Made by a program: the position numbers and the translations under genes. DNA of 64,000 nt from the NCBI GenBank assembly GCA_000153145.1, contig CH672415.1, forward strand, positions 2,415,792-2,479,791, given 5' to 3'. This DNA comes from a marine actinobacterium PHSC20C1. GTDB taxonomy: Bacteria > Actinomycetota > Actinomycetes > Actinomycetales > Microbacteriaceae. How positions within the stretch are numbered: the stretch's first letter is position 1; each line of letters opens with the position of its first letter. Of this stretch, positions 18,251 through 27,111 are shown one piece after another. The notes under the pieces are model-generated. The model searched no databases. It had not been told where the DNA came from and saw nothing but the letters and a program-made list of their open reading frames with translations.

Positions 18251-19401
18251 GCACTGTAACGGAGCCACTGACGATTCAACAGCTCGATCCGCTGGGAACT
18301 CTTGACGGTCGTCTGGTCAGCGTCGCGTCTGCTGTCGGCGTTTTTGTGATCAGCACAATCATGACGTGGCTGAATCTCGACGCAATCGCTCACCCTCAGC
18401 TCGCCAGCGCATCGTTGTTGCTAGTCGCTTTTGCGTCAACAACGCTGATTGTGACAACGAGCCCGTTGCGTTCGCCATTCAGCGCAGGGATGCATGCCCT
18501 GGTGATTGGGGTGCTTGTCATCGCGTACGCGCTCAGCTCGGCCTCGCTTGGAAGCGCAGGCTCATTGGTTGCCGACTATTGGAGCCCGCTCGTCATCGGA
18601 ATTGCGTGCATGGCTCTCGCGCCATATCGCCCGGTCGTAGAGCTCGTCGCTGTCGGGATAGCGGCATCCATCTTCACTGGTTTTATTGCCCTTGTTGGGG
18701 CATCAGTTGTGGGTTCTGACGCGCCACCGATCATCGTGGTGTTCCTTGCGATGACTCCGGTGCTCACGATGTCGCTCGGCGGCAGCGCTTTCATCTATTC
18801 CCTCACTCAGACGCATGTGCGCTGGGAGTCGCGCGCACGTCGTGCCGCTCGCCGTCAGTTGGAGCGGCAACAAGTAAGTGTTGCTCGGTCCGTTCAGCAA
18901 GACCGTGTGACGATTCTCAATCGCGACGTTGTCCCACTTTTTGTTGAGCTAGCGAAGCGTGGAATTATCACTCCCGAGGATCGTGCGCGGGCAGCACAGT
19001 ATTCGGAGTCGATTCGCGAACTTATGGTAACCGAAGTGAATCGAAGCTGGCTTGAGTCGGTCGTCGCACACTCTTTCGGCGCCCTTGACGATGGCTTCAG
19101 GGTGCGCGACCCACACCGGCTCGCCCCGGCAATGACGGCGCCACAGCGAACCGCCCTGAGGGCGGCTGTCCACGCTGTCGCCGTCGGCGATGAACTTTCC
19201 CGCGAGAGCGTGCGTTTGGTGATTGAGAAGACTGACTCAGGGGCAGTCATCATCGTCTTTGCAACGGTGACATCATCCGAGTCGTCTTGGCGTTCCTCCC
19301 TCGCCCCTTACTTTGCTGTACTCCGCGTAGTTTTCACCGGACTTCGCATTTCCTATCGTTCGCCCTCACTGATTGTTAGGTTCACTTATGACACCCCCTG
19401 A
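18247..19401 (+). CDS. Kinase-like membrane protein lacking catalytic motifs
   Basis: Protein of 384 residues with the same layout as its upstream neighbour: about six membrane segments (to about 190), a charged coiled region, then an alpha/beta C-terminal part. Where the neighbour has HDTV this protein has QDRV, so the phospho-acceptor histidine is missing. No N-box asparagine or DxGxG loop is visible. It is therefore probably a pseudokinase partner, perhaps modulating the true kinase by heterodimerisation. The start overlaps the upstream stop (ATGA) and fixes the true ATG; the longer open frame upstream is a shadow. Confidence 0.75.
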   Translation: MSTVTEPLTIQQLDPLGTLDGRLVSVASAVGVFVISTIMTWLNLDAIAHPQLASASLLLVAFASTTLIVTTSPLRSPFSAGMHALVIGVLVIAYALSSASLGSAGSLVADYWSPLVIGIACMALAPYRPVVELVAVGIAASIFTGFIALVGASVVGSDAPPIIVVFLAMTPVLTMSLGGSAFIYSLTQTHVRWESRARRAARRQLERQQVSVARSVQQDRVTILNRDVVPLFVELAKRGIITPEDRARAAQYSESIRELMVTEVNRSWLESVVAHSFGALDDGFRVRDPHRLAPAMTAPQRTALRAAVHAVAVGDELSRESVRLVIEKTDSGAVIIVFATVTSSESSWRSSLAPYFAVLRVVFTGLRISYRSPSLIVRFTYDTP

Positions 19402-20071
19402 ATCCCGCCTCAGCGCACACCTTGGGGATCGCGCGCCAATCCGGCTCGCCATCTTGGACGACCACGAGGTCTTGCTTGACAGCCTCAACAGCTGGATCAC
19501 CAACAACGCTCCAGACTTCGATGTCGTACTCACCGCGAGCACATGGTTGCAACTCGTGCATAGCGACCGCTTTCCAACGGAACTCGTCTTCTTAGACTTC
19601 CAGCTAAAAGAGCCGGTATCTATTGAGGCTCGGGTGCGCACGTGTCGTGCTGCGGGAGCAAAAGTGATCGTTCTCTCGAGCCTCGACAGCCGGGAAGCGC
19701 GTGAGCGCGCACTCTCGGCCGGTGCCGCGACCTTCCTTTCAAAGTCACTTCCGATGCACGATGTGATGGAAGCCGCCCGTCAAGTGATGGGAGTCAACAG
19801 TGAGGGTGCGGCACAGCTCGACTGGCGCCCGCTGCCCTCGGGGTCCGCAGACCAATCCAAGCCCAAGCTCAGTGCGGGTGAGGCGGATGCTCTAACGTTG
19901 TACGCTTCTGGACTAAGCACGCCTCAGGTTGCCGAACGAATGAATGTGCAATATGAGACAGCGAAGACGTATCTTCGTAGGGTGCGAGAAAAGTACGCAA
20001 AGGCCAACCGGCCGGCAAGCAAGAAGGCCGATCTGATCCGTCGTGCCGCTGAGGATGGATTTCTACGCTGA
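19388..20071 (+). CDS. LuxR/NarL-family response regulator
   Basis: DNA-binding regulator of 227 residues. The receiver domain has the acidic pair Asp24/Asp25, phospho-acceptor Asp70 (VFLDFQL) and Lys119 (FLSKS). The C-terminal helix-turn-helix domain (about 160-225) contains the LSTPQVAERMNVQYETAK recognition region. It is the output of the kinase and pseudokinase pair, with which it overlaps by 14 bases. ATG 19388 is preferred to the upstream in-frame start because TTAGG precedes it. A likely target is the triple half-site element before the operon. Confidence 0.9.
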   Translation: MTPPESRLSAHLGDRAPIRLAILDDHEVLLDSLNSWITNNAPDFDVVLTASTWLQLVHSDRFPTELVFLDFQLKEPVSIEARVRTCRAAGAKVIVLSSLDSREARERALSAGAATFLSKSLPMHDVMEAARQVMGVNSEGAAQLDWRPLPSGSADQSKPKLSAGEADALTLYASGLSTPQVAERMNVQYETAKTYLRRVREKYAKANRPASKKADLIRRAAEDGFLR

Positions 20072-20736
20072 TGAGCAAACTGTATTTCCGCTACGGAGCC
20101 ATGAACAGCGGCAAGAGCACCGCGCTGCTGCAAGCTGCCTACAACTATGAGGAGCGCGATCAGCAGGTCCTGCTGGCCAAGCCTCACATCGACACCAAGG
20201 GCGACAACGCCATCATTTCTCGACTTGGTGTAACGCGCCAGGTCGACTTCATCATTGCGCCGAGTGACGATGTCTACGAGCTCTTCGCCCGCGAGCGGGC
20301 CAGGGTCTTCGAAAAGACAGGATTGCCCGTGAGCTGCCTGCTCGTTGACGAGGCTCAGTTCTTTAGCGAAGCCCAAGTGGATGACCTATTGCGCATCGCC
20401 ATTGTTGAACGTGTTCCCGTGCTGGCTTACGGCATCCGAACTGATTTTCAGACGGTGGCTTTTCCTGGCAGCAGGCGTTTGTTGGAAATCGCACACTCGC
20501 TCGAGGAGCTCAAGACGATTTGCCGCTGTGGCCGCAAGGCTGTTTTCAACGCTCGCACTGTCGGAGACGAGTTCGTCTTCGACGGTGATCAGGTTGCGAT
20601 CGATGGCGTGGATGTCGGCTATCAGTCCCTGTGCGGAGCCTGCTACCTCGAGGAGAGCGGCGGCGTTCTCAACAGCGGATGGCGGCCCAAGATCGACTTC
20701 AGCTATGGCAGTGCACCAGACCCCGACTTCGCCTAG
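20071..20736 (+). CDS. tdk: Thymidine kinase
   Basis: Salvages thymidine to dTMP. It has 221 residues of the type II family, with P-loop GAMNSGKST (9-17), the DEAQF Walker B box, and structural zinc cysteines in CRCG and CGACY. The start overlaps the stop of the response regulator (TGATG), so it is translationally coupled to the signalling operon. This is an unusual neighbour with no obvious functional link. Its stop overlaps the stop of the convergent gene at a shared CTAG. Confidence 0.94.
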   Translation: MSKLYFRYGAMNSGKSTALLQAAYNYEERDQQVLLAKPHIDTKGDNAIISRLGVTRQVDFIIAPSDDVYELFARERARVFEKTGLPVSCLLVDEAQFFSEAQVDDLLRIAIVERVPVLAYGIRTDFQTVAFPGSRRLLEIAHSLEELKTICRCGRKAVFNARTVGDEFVFDGDQVAIDGVDVGYQSLCGACYLEESGGVLNSGWRPKIDFSYGSAPDPDFA

Positions 20737-21047
20737 GTCGAGACGACCGAATAGCCCGCTTCTTCGATCGCTGCTGCAAATAGTTCCGCGCCTACGGGAG
20801 CTTGGCTCGTTACCGTGACTTGGCCTGAGGCGACATCCACCTGGACGTCTGAGACACCGGGTAGTTTGACGAGTTCTGCCGTAACCGAACTGGCGCAATG
20901 TGCGCATGTCATTCCAGCGACCTGGTACGACGCTGTTTCGCCTGTAGTTGCTTGGATGGCCGTTTCACTAGGCACCTTCGCGTCCGTTGAGCAGCAGGCG
21001 CACGCGTTCTCGGTTGCCGCCATAAGGTTCTTGTTGGATTCGATCAT
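20733..21047 (-). CDS. copZ: Heavy-metal-associated domain protein, copper chaperone-like
   Basis: Small cytoplasmic metal-binding protein of 104 residues. The C-terminal 65 residues form an HMA fold with the canonical MTCAHC site (46-51). The N-terminus carries an additional cysteine group (CACC, about 16-19), more than simple CopZ proteins have. The start at 21047 follows a GAGAGGG ribosome-binding site; the longer upstream frame runs through a tRNA gene and is not real. A CsoR-type site about 54 bases upstream supports a copper role. No P-type ATPase is adjacent. Confidence 0.85.
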   Translation of the reverse strand: MIESNKNLMAATENACACCSTDAKVPSETAIQATTGETASYQVAGMTCAHCASSVTAELVKLPGVSDVQVDVASGQVTVTSQAPVGAELFAAAIEEAGYSVVST

Positions 21048-21100
21048 CGTGTGCTGCCCTCTCAATTGACGATTGCCCTGGATTTCGGGATCAGGGGTGC

Positions 21101-21118
21101 ATACCCCACCCGGGTAAT
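21101..21118 (-). promoter_or_regulatory. CsoR-type copper operator
   Basis: ATACCCCACCCGGGTAAT contains TACCC, five bases, GGGTA. This is the same half-sites and spacing as the CsoR operator known from the Bacillus copZA promoter. It sits upstream of the HMA gene on its strand. Predicted role: derepression of the chaperone by copper(I). Confidence 0.6.
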
Positions 21119-21186
21119 CTACCCCTAAAGAGCGATCAGGGTGGGTATGACCACCTGCTGCCTGGAGCCCTGTCCCCAGAAACCAC

Positions 21187-21210
21187 AAAACGCCCTCCCG
21201 AAGGAGGGCG
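21187..21210 (-). terminator. Rho-independent terminator after tRNA-Pro
   Basis: On the minus strand an 8-bp GC-rich perfect stem with a TTCG tetraloop (CGCCCTCC/GGAGGGCG) is followed by TTTTG. It begins 34 bases downstream of the tRNA-Pro 3' end. Confidence 0.8.
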
Positions 21211-21243
21211 AAATGTGAATCATGTCGCGAAACATGACAGTTG

Positions 21244-21317
<74 letters not shown>

Positions 21318-21345
21318 ATCATCAATCACCTACGTGATCAACAGA

Positions 21346-22311
21346 TCAAGAATAGCCGATATCTCCGGCGGTGAGAGTCACCACTACTGCTTCGGGTCGG
21401 CAAGCGAAGCGAACCGGCGCATAAATGGATGTTCCCAGACCCGCGCTCACGTTCAGGAACGCCGCGCGACGCAAGTGGTGCCAGATGCTGAGACCGCTTG
21501 CTTGCTCGCGCGGGATGTCGCAATTAGTGACGAGCGCAGGCATTCCAGGAATGCGTACCTGCCCTCCATGGGTGTGACCAGCGAAGATCGCGTCAGCACC
21601 GTTCGTGACCAGCGCGTCGAGCACGCGACGGTACGGGGCATGCGTTACCCCCAGTGCTACGGTTTCGGGGCCGTGGCGGTCATCGGCCCAGCCCACATTT
21701 TCGCGCATCTCTTCCACGTTCGCGGGAAGGCGATCAAGCCGCTCCCAGCCGCGGTGCGCGTCTGCGGTACCAAAGAGCTCGAGTCGCGAACCACGGAGCT
21801 CAATTGCGCGAGCATGATTGTTGAGCGATAGCCACCCGAGCTGGTCTTCAAAGTAGGTGTTCAGAGCATCCGTGTCTAGGTGCTCGACGGGACTGTGGCT
21901 CGATGTAGGCGCCGTGAAATAGGTAAAAGGATTCTTGAACTGGGGGCCGTAATAGTCGTTCGAGCCGTGCACGAAGACCCCAGGGGTGCCCTCAAACGGC
22001 TCAAAGGCGCGCTTGATTCCGAGAATTCCATCGGTGTGGCCGAGATTGTCGCCCGTGTTGATTACGAGGTCCGGTTCGTAGACGGTAAGCCCGCGCACCC
22101 AGTCTTGCTTGAGGCGCTGCCACGGCGCCATGTGCAGATCAGAAATGTGCAACACAGTGATGTCGCGCGCGCCGGGGTCGAGGATGGGCAGAGTTTCGTG
22201 GCGCACAGTGAAGCGATTGCGCTCAACTAGCGAACCCCAGGCGAACGCTGCCACCCCTACGGCGGCTACCGCACCAAGTGCGCTAGCCGCCGGCGAGAGA
22301 CGTCGGGTCAT
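21346..22311 (-). CDS. Metallophosphoesterase, membrane-anchored
   Basis: Calcineurin-like phosphoesterase of 321 residues with an N-terminal hydrophobic anchor (about 5-28). The metal-binding blocks appear in order: HISDLHM, NTGDNLGH, GSNDYYG, GVTHAP and AGHTHGGQ. The gene overlaps the 3' end of the upstream penicillin-binding-protein gene by 4 bases, a pairing frequent in actinobacteria. An envelope-related substrate is likely but unknown. Confidence 0.9.
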   Translation of the reverse strand: MTRRLSPAASALGAVAAVGVAAFAWGSLVERNRFTVRHETLPILDPGARDITVLHISDLHMAPWQRLKQDWVRGLTVYEPDLVINTGDNLGHTDGILGIKRAFEPFEGTPGVFVHGSNDYYGPQFKNPFTYFTAPTSSHSPVEHLDTDALNTYFEDQLGWLSLNNHARAIELRGSRLELFGTADAHRGWERLDRLPANVEEMRENVGWADDRHGPETVALGVTHAPYRRVLDALVTNGADAIFAGHTHGGQVRIPGMPALVTNCDIPREQASGLSIWHHLRRAAFLNVSAGLGTSIYAPVRFACRPEAVVVTLTAGDIGYS

Positions 22312-24860
22312 GAACAGGGCGTAATCTGCGCCACCACTAGTGTCACGGTGGTGCTCGTCTTCGCAAACGTTCCTGGCGACGGGCTAGAAGACGTCACCAT
22401 GCCATCTCGCGGATCACCTGGCGGTACGACTTCACAGCCTTGATTCACATTCGAGAATCCTGCGCTGTTCAATATTCCTTCACCCGTACTGAAGTCGTTC
22501 GACTTACCGTCGCCGACCGCATCCGGGATTTTAATCTTGTTCCCCTTACTCACGTAGACCGTGACAGTCGCACCCGCAGCAGATTGTGTTCCTGCTGATG
22601 GATCCGTTCGCACCACCTGACCTGCAGGCAACTCGGAATCAACTTCACCGCCATCGCGGAAGTTGAAGCCGAGACTGAGCAGAACAGATTTAGCCTGCTC
22701 GAGGGTCTGCAGTCGCAGGTCGGGAACTTCAGTTCCCGAACCGGTGAGCAGCTTGGGGTCTGGATCGCCGAAAGCCTTACCGGGGTACTTAATGTTCAGT
22801 GCGGCATCGGTTGCTCTAGTGATGTAGTGGCGCAGTCGATAACCCTGAACGCCCTCATAGGAAACAAGGCTCATGTCCTGGCCGCCGATGCTGTTGCCCA
22901 CCCACGTTGCGGTGCCGTAGCGGGTAGTTCCGGTCGCCATCCACGTTTGCTTCGCGCCGTCGGTTGTTCCCGTCTTGCCAAAGATGGGGATTCCATCGTT
23001 CGGGTCGGCGAAGGCGGCGTTTCCGCGATTGAGAACTTCTTGCAACACGTACGCGGTTGTTGCGGCTACCTCTGGGGAGATTGCTTGACGGCAGTTCTTT
23101 TCCTGACCACCAAGATCGTTATTCTGCGCGTCGATTGCCTTGTCAATGATTATGGGTTCACACCACAGCCCGCCGGCGCCGATTGCGGCATAAGCCGACG
23201 CCAGACTGAGCGGAGTTACTTCGTTGGTGCCGATGATAGAAGCAGGGTTGGTCTGCAATTCTTTTCCGTCCGCCCGCTCAACACCAAGACTTGCTGCGAC
23301 GTTTCGGATGTTGCAGAGGTCGAGCTGGAGGCCCATTGAGAAGAAGATACCGTTGATCGACTCAGCGGTGCCCTCGGCGACGCTGTAGATTCCGCGCTCG
23401 CCAGCGTTGTTTCCGAACTCAACCGTGCCGCCCCACGTGCCATTACAGCTGTCGAGGAATTCTGCGGCCGGGATGTTCCTCGCGGTACCCTCTAGCCGTT
23501 CATTGATGCCCTTGCCCTGGTTGAGCCACTCGATCAAAGTGAAGACCTTGTAGGTCGATCCTGGCTGGAAGCCCGTTGACCCGCCGTACTCGAACCCGGT
23601 GTTGTAGTTCACGGCGGAGGTATCCGCTCCACCACCGTCGGCAGTGTCGTTGAATTTCTTGTTCTCTGCCATCACGAGCACGCGGCCGGTACCAGCTTCG
23701 ACAGTCGAAGTTGCGCTACCGAGCGCGTAAGACGTTTCGGACGGCGGAGCGTAGGCCCACGTGGCTTTTTGCGACGGGATCTGAGCATCAAGGTCTAGGG
23801 TCGTGTAGACCTTGTAGCCGCCCTTTTTCCAGTTCTCTGTTCGTTCCTCAGCGGTGTCTCCGAGGAACTCGAAGTCGGGCACACTCTTGACTACGTAGTC
23901 ACAGAACCACTTGGCGTACTTGTACGCAGCGGTGCAGCCGTTCTTGGGCGCCGAGGGTACGACAGTTTCTTCGTCGACGGGGATGGCGACAGCCTCGTCG
24001 TACTGAGCGCGAGTGATCGATTCGGTGGCGAGCATGGCGCTCAAAATAACGTCGCGTCGATCTTGATTATCGGCAAAGTACTCGGGGTCTGAGAGATTAC
24101 GAACGCTCGGCTCTTGCACGATCGCGATCAAACTTGCCGCTTGCTCGAGACTGAGGTCGATTGCATCGACGCTGTAGTAGCGCTGCGCAGCTGCTTGGAT
24201 TCCGTAAGTGGCGTTACCGAAGTTGGCGATGTTGAGGTACGCGGTCAGGATCTCTTTCTTTGTGTACCGCTTCTCAAGTCCAATCGCGAGCTTCATCTCT
24301 TTTAGCTTGCGATCGAAAGACTGGCTGACTGCTGCCTCGTACGCCGCGGTGCGCTCATCTTCATTGGGCAACGACTCTGCTTTAGAAATGTAGGTGTTCT
24401 TGACGAGCTGCATTGTGAGCGTCGAAGCACCGCCCTGAATTCCGGAAGCAACAACGTTTCCGACAGCAGCGCGCACAATCGACGTGAGGTCGACTCCGCT
24501 GTGTTCAAAGAATCGACGGTCTTCACCGGAGACCGTGGCATCAAGCGCGTACTGCGAGATTTGGTCGTAACCAACCTCTTGACGGTTTTGGTCGTAGATC
24601 GAGGCGATCGGGTAATAGCCGTCGACGTTGCCCTTGCCGGTGTACTTGGCATAGACGGTGTTGCGCTCTGGCTGCTGCCCGATTTCGAGGTAATCGGGGA
24701 GTCCATCGAAGATACCGATGGTGCTAGAAGCAGTGATGCCGGTTACGGCGAGCGCGGGGGCGACCATGGCTGTGACGAGGACGCCAGAGATAGCGCTAAA
24801 GCCGATCAGTCCGGCAAGAGCCGAGACCATGCCACGACGCGGAGTTTTTTGGGCAGACAT
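22308..24860 (-). CDS. ponA: Class A penicillin-binding protein with PASTA domains
   Basis: Bifunctional peptidoglycan synthase of 850 residues. After a short cytoplasmic tail and membrane anchor (about 16-39) comes the glycosyltransferase domain with EDRRFFEHSGVD and GGASTLTMQLVKN. The transpeptidase domain has SxxK (GSTYKVF), SxN (SIN) and KTGTTDG boxes, all intact. Two C-terminal PASTA repeats follow (about 705-850), the second less regular. A -10 box lies seven bases before the ATG. The divergent neighbour begins 55 bases away. Confidence 0.96.
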   Translation of the reverse strand: MSAQKTPRRGMVSALAGLIGFSAISGVLVTAMVAPALAVTGITASSTIGIFDGLPDYLEIGQQPERNTVYAKYTGKGNVDGYYPIASIYDQNRQEVGYDQISQYALDATVSGEDRRFFEHSGVDLTSIVRAAVGNVVASGIQGGASTLTMQLVKNTYISKAESLPNEDERTAAYEAAVSQSFDRKLKEMKLAIGLEKRYTKKEILTAYLNIANFGNATYGIQAAAQRYYSVDAIDLSLEQAASLIAIVQEPSVRNLSDPEYFADNQDRRDVILSAMLATESITRAQYDEAVAIPVDEETVVPSAPKNGCTAAYKYAKWFCDYVVKSVPDFEFLGDTAEERTENWKKGGYKVYTTLDLDAQIPSQKATWAYAPPSETSYALGSATSTVEAGTGRVLVMAENKKFNDTADGGGADTSAVNYNTGFEYGGSTGFQPGSTYKVFTLIEWLNQGKGINERLEGTARNIPAAEFLDSCNGTWGGTVEFGNNAGERGIYSVAEGTAESINGIFFSMGLQLDLCNIRNVAASLGVERADGKELQTNPASIIGTNEVTPLSLASAYAAIGAGGLWCEPIIIDKAIDAQNNDLGGQEKNCRQAISPEVAATTAYVLQEVLNRGNAAFADPNDGIPIFGKTGTTDGAKQTWMATGTTRYGTATWVGNSIGGQDMSLVSYEGVQGYRLRHYITRATDAALNIKYPGKAFGDPDPKLLTGSGTEVPDLRLQTLEQAKSVLLSLGFNFRDGGEVDSELPAGQVVRTDPSAGTQSAAGATVTVYVSKGNKIKIPDAVGDGKSNDFSTGEGILNSAGFSNVNQGCEVVPPGDPRDGMVTSSSPSPGTFAKTSTTVTLVVAQITPCS

Positions 24861-24867
24861 ATGATCA

Positions 24868-24873
24868 ACAGTA
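24868..24873 (-). promoter_or_regulatory. -10 box of ponA, near-leaderless
   Basis: On the minus strand TACTGT is followed by seven bases and the ATG of ponA. No ribosome-binding site lies between them. Confidence 0.45.
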
Positions 24874-24914
24874 AGGGATCATTGATAACGCCATGCTGAA
24901 CGGGAGCCGATAAT

Positions 24915-25076
24915 ATGCCCACTTGGGAGTACCTGACTACACCACTGATGGTGCACAATTCCACCGCAATCCTCAATAACTGGGGTTCTGAGGGCTGGGA
25001 ACTTGTGCAGGTCGGTACCGGCCCTGAAGGGGGACCGGTCGCTTATTTCAAACGTATCAAGGAAGAGAACAACTAA
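24915..25076 (+). CDS. DUF4177-like small protein
   Basis: A 53-residue protein with the DUF4177 pattern: WEY near the start, then LNNWGSEGWELVQV and a closing FKRIK. GGGAG lies eight bases before the ATG. Its stop overlaps the start of the RidA gene (TAATG), showing a three-gene operon. The function of the family is not known. Its fixed position before RidA and a MurE-like ligase hints at a shared role. Confidence 0.85.
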   Translation: MPTWEYLTTPLMVHNSTAILNNWGSEGWELVQVGTGPEGGPVAYFKRIKEENN

Positions 25077-25537
25077 TGTCGCAGCTTGATGAGCGCCTTG
25101 CTGAGCTAAATCTCACGGTTCCTGAGTCGTCCAAGCCTCTCGCGGCGTACTTGCCAGCGGTAGTTTCTGGAAACCTTGTTTTCACGTCGGGCCAGCTGCC
25201 CTTGGTCGCCGGAGCGTTGCCTGCAACAGGCAAAGTCGGTGCAGAAGTGGACGCCGATGCGGCCTATGAGTACGCCAAGACGTGCGTTCTCAACGGTCTT
25301 GCGGCCGCGAGAAGCGCGATCGGATCGCTCGACCGCATCACACGAGTTGTCAAGGTTGTTGGCTTCGTAGCCTCCGACCCCGGATTCACCGGTCAGCCCG
25401 GTGTCATCAATGGTGCTTCTGAGCTGTTGGGCCAGATCTTCGGCGAAGCGGGCACTCACGCGCGCAGTGCCGTCGGCGTTGCGGTCCTCCCGCTCGACGC
25501 ACCCGTTGAAATCGAGTTCGTTTTCGAGTTCGCGTGA
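25076..25537 (+). CDS. RidA family protein
   Basis: Protein of 153 residues of the YjgF/YER057c/UK114 family. RidA enzymes hydrolyse reactive enamine and imine intermediates; this branch is of the longer YjgH/endoribonuclease-like type seen near cell-wall genes. Visible motifs are VSGNLVFTSGQLP and an ARSAVGVAVLPLDAPVEIE C-terminus carrying the family arginine. It is coupled to both neighbours by overlapping start and stop codons. The exact substrate is unknown. Confidence 0.88.
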   Translation: MSQLDERLAELNLTVPESSKPLAAYLPAVVSGNLVFTSGQLPLVAGALPATGKVGAEVDADAAYEYAKTCVLNGLAAARSAIGSLDRITRVVKVVGFVASDPGFTGQPGVINGASELLGQIFGEAGTHARSAVGVAVLPLDAPVEIEFVFEFA

Positions 25538-27051
25538 TCGAAGTGTGGTACCCCGGTCAGGCCGGGGAGAATGCGCCGCTACGCCCTCTCGAGTTAGGGC
25601 AATGGGATTCTGCGCACAGCGGTGTGACACTTCAGGCTCGCCGTCTTGTGCAAGACAGCCGCGAAGTTGGAACGGATGACGTATTCGTCGCCATCGGAAC
25701 GAGTGCGTCGTCGGCGTTGCCATACATTGATGCGGCGCTAGCGCAGGGTGCTGTTGCGGTGCTCGTCGACGCGAAGGCGGCCGAGGGCGTTGAACTCGAT
25801 AAACAAGTGTTCGCGATTGCGAATCTCCACGAAGTGATCGGGAGGATGGCGGATGCCTTTGTTGGGCATCCGTCTGCATCGATGTCGATGATTGGAATCA
25901 CCGGCACGAACGGCAAAACTTCGACCGCGCACTTGTTGACGCAGGCGTGGCAGCAGTTGGGTATGACTTCGGCCACTATCGGCACTCTTGGCGCCGGCAT
26001 CACTGGCGAGCGCCGCATCAACATGGGGATGACGACGCCGCAAGTCACCGCTGTTCATCAGTTCTTGGACGACTTTTACCGCGCTGGCGTCAGGAATGTT
26101 GCCATGGAGGTAAGTTCTCACGCTCTTGAGCAGCGCAGGGTTGACGGTGTTGCGTTCAACATTGTGGCGTTCACGAACTTCACGCGCGACCACCTCGACT
26201 ATCACGGGACCATGGAAGAGTATGCGGCGCAGAAGGCGAAGATTTTTACGCTTCCCGGCGTGACCACAGCGCTGCTCAATCTCGACGACGCAGCCGCAGA
26301 AAACCACTTCCACAACACCCTGCCAGAGGGCATGCGTGGCATCGGCATGACATCGCGTGGCCACAGTGAAGCCTCTGTTCGCGCCGACCACGTGCAGCTC
26401 ACAACCGAAGGTCTTGAATTCGATCTCGTGATCGAGGGCGAAAGCCACCATGTTGTCAGCGGGCTCATTGGTCGCTTCAATGTTGACAACCTCCTCACGT
26501 GCGCGACGGTCCTCTGGGCTCAAGGCATCGAGCCGCAGGCCATCGCCGAGGCTCTGGCTCCACTCGAGCCGGTTCTTGGGCGAATGACGCGCATCCGGGA
26601 AAACGACAAATTGCCCTTAGTTGTAGTCGATGCCGGTCACACCCCAGATGCAGTTCGCCAGGCGGTCACCGCTCTGCGCGAGTCTGGCCACACGCGCATA
26701 GTGACCGTGTTCGGGGCGACGGGCGACCGTGACCCTGGCAAGCGCCCCGAGATGGCCCGCATCGTTGAAGAGGGCTCTGACCTGATCGTCGTCACTGACG
26801 ACGACGTCCATAACGAAGATGGCGACCAGATCGTGGCGCACATTCGGGCGGGCTTCGAACACCCTGAACGCGTCATCGAGATTCGGGATCGAGCCAGCGC
26901 AATCGCCTACGCGATTGACGCAGCCAACCCGGATGACGTGGTGCTCTTGCAGGGCAAGGGACACGAACCGTACCAAATCATTGGCAATGAGCGTGTGCCG
27001 TTCAGCGACCTTGACACTGCGATTCGTTTGCTCAAGGAGCGCGCGAAGTAG
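25534..27051 (+). CDS. MurE-like Mur ligase with altered amino-acid loop
   Basis: ATP-dependent ligase of 505 residues with all three Mur domains. The P-loop GITGTNGKTS lies at 121-130. The TTP segment is at 167-169, the carbamylated lysine is probably Lys234 in AAQKAKIF, and GRFNVDNL is present. It would add an amino acid to UDP-MurNAc-L-Ala-D-Glu. Two family signatures are changed: the usual DYAHTPD reads DAGHTPD (366-372), and the DNPR motif that binds the third amino acid reads TDDDVHNED (421-429). It may be a paralogue with a different substrate or the enzyme for a B-type peptidoglycan. It is not within a division and cell-wall cluster. Confidence 0.82.
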   Translation: MIEVWYPGQAGENAPLRPLELGQWDSAHSGVTLQARRLVQDSREVGTDDVFVAIGTSASSALPYIDAALAQGAVAVLVDAKAAEGVELDKQVFAIANLHEVIGRMADAFVGHPSASMSMIGITGTNGKTSTAHLLTQAWQQLGMTSATIGTLGAGITGERRINMGMTTPQVTAVHQFLDDFYRAGVRNVAMEVSSHALEQRRVDGVAFNIVAFTNFTRDHLDYHGTMEEYAAQKAKIFTLPGVTTALLNLDDAAAENHFHNTLPEGMRGIGMTSRGHSEASVRADHVQLTTEGLEFDLVIEGESHHVVSGLIGRFNVDNLLTCATVLWAQGIEPQAIAEALAPLEPVLGRMTRIRENDKLPLVVVDAGHTPDAVRQAVTALRESGHTRIVTVFGATGDRDPGKRPEMARIVEEGSDLIVVTDDDVHNEDGDQIVAHIRAGFEHPERVIEIRDRASAIAYAIDAANPDDVVLLQGKGHEPYQIIGNERVPFSDLDTAIRLLKERAK

Positions 27052-27060
27052 CAGAGATTC

Positions 27061-27098
27061 AACGAAGGCCGGGCAGCGATTGCGACCCGGCCTTCGTT
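27061..27098. terminator. Bidirectional terminator between murE-like gene and acs
   Basis: A 13-bp perfect stem (AACGAAGGCCGGG/CCCGGCCTTCGTT) with a 12-base loop lies between two convergent genes, 10 bases after one stop and 14 before the other. Confidence 0.85.
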
Positions 27099-27111
27099 GT
27101 GTTCCGAAGAA

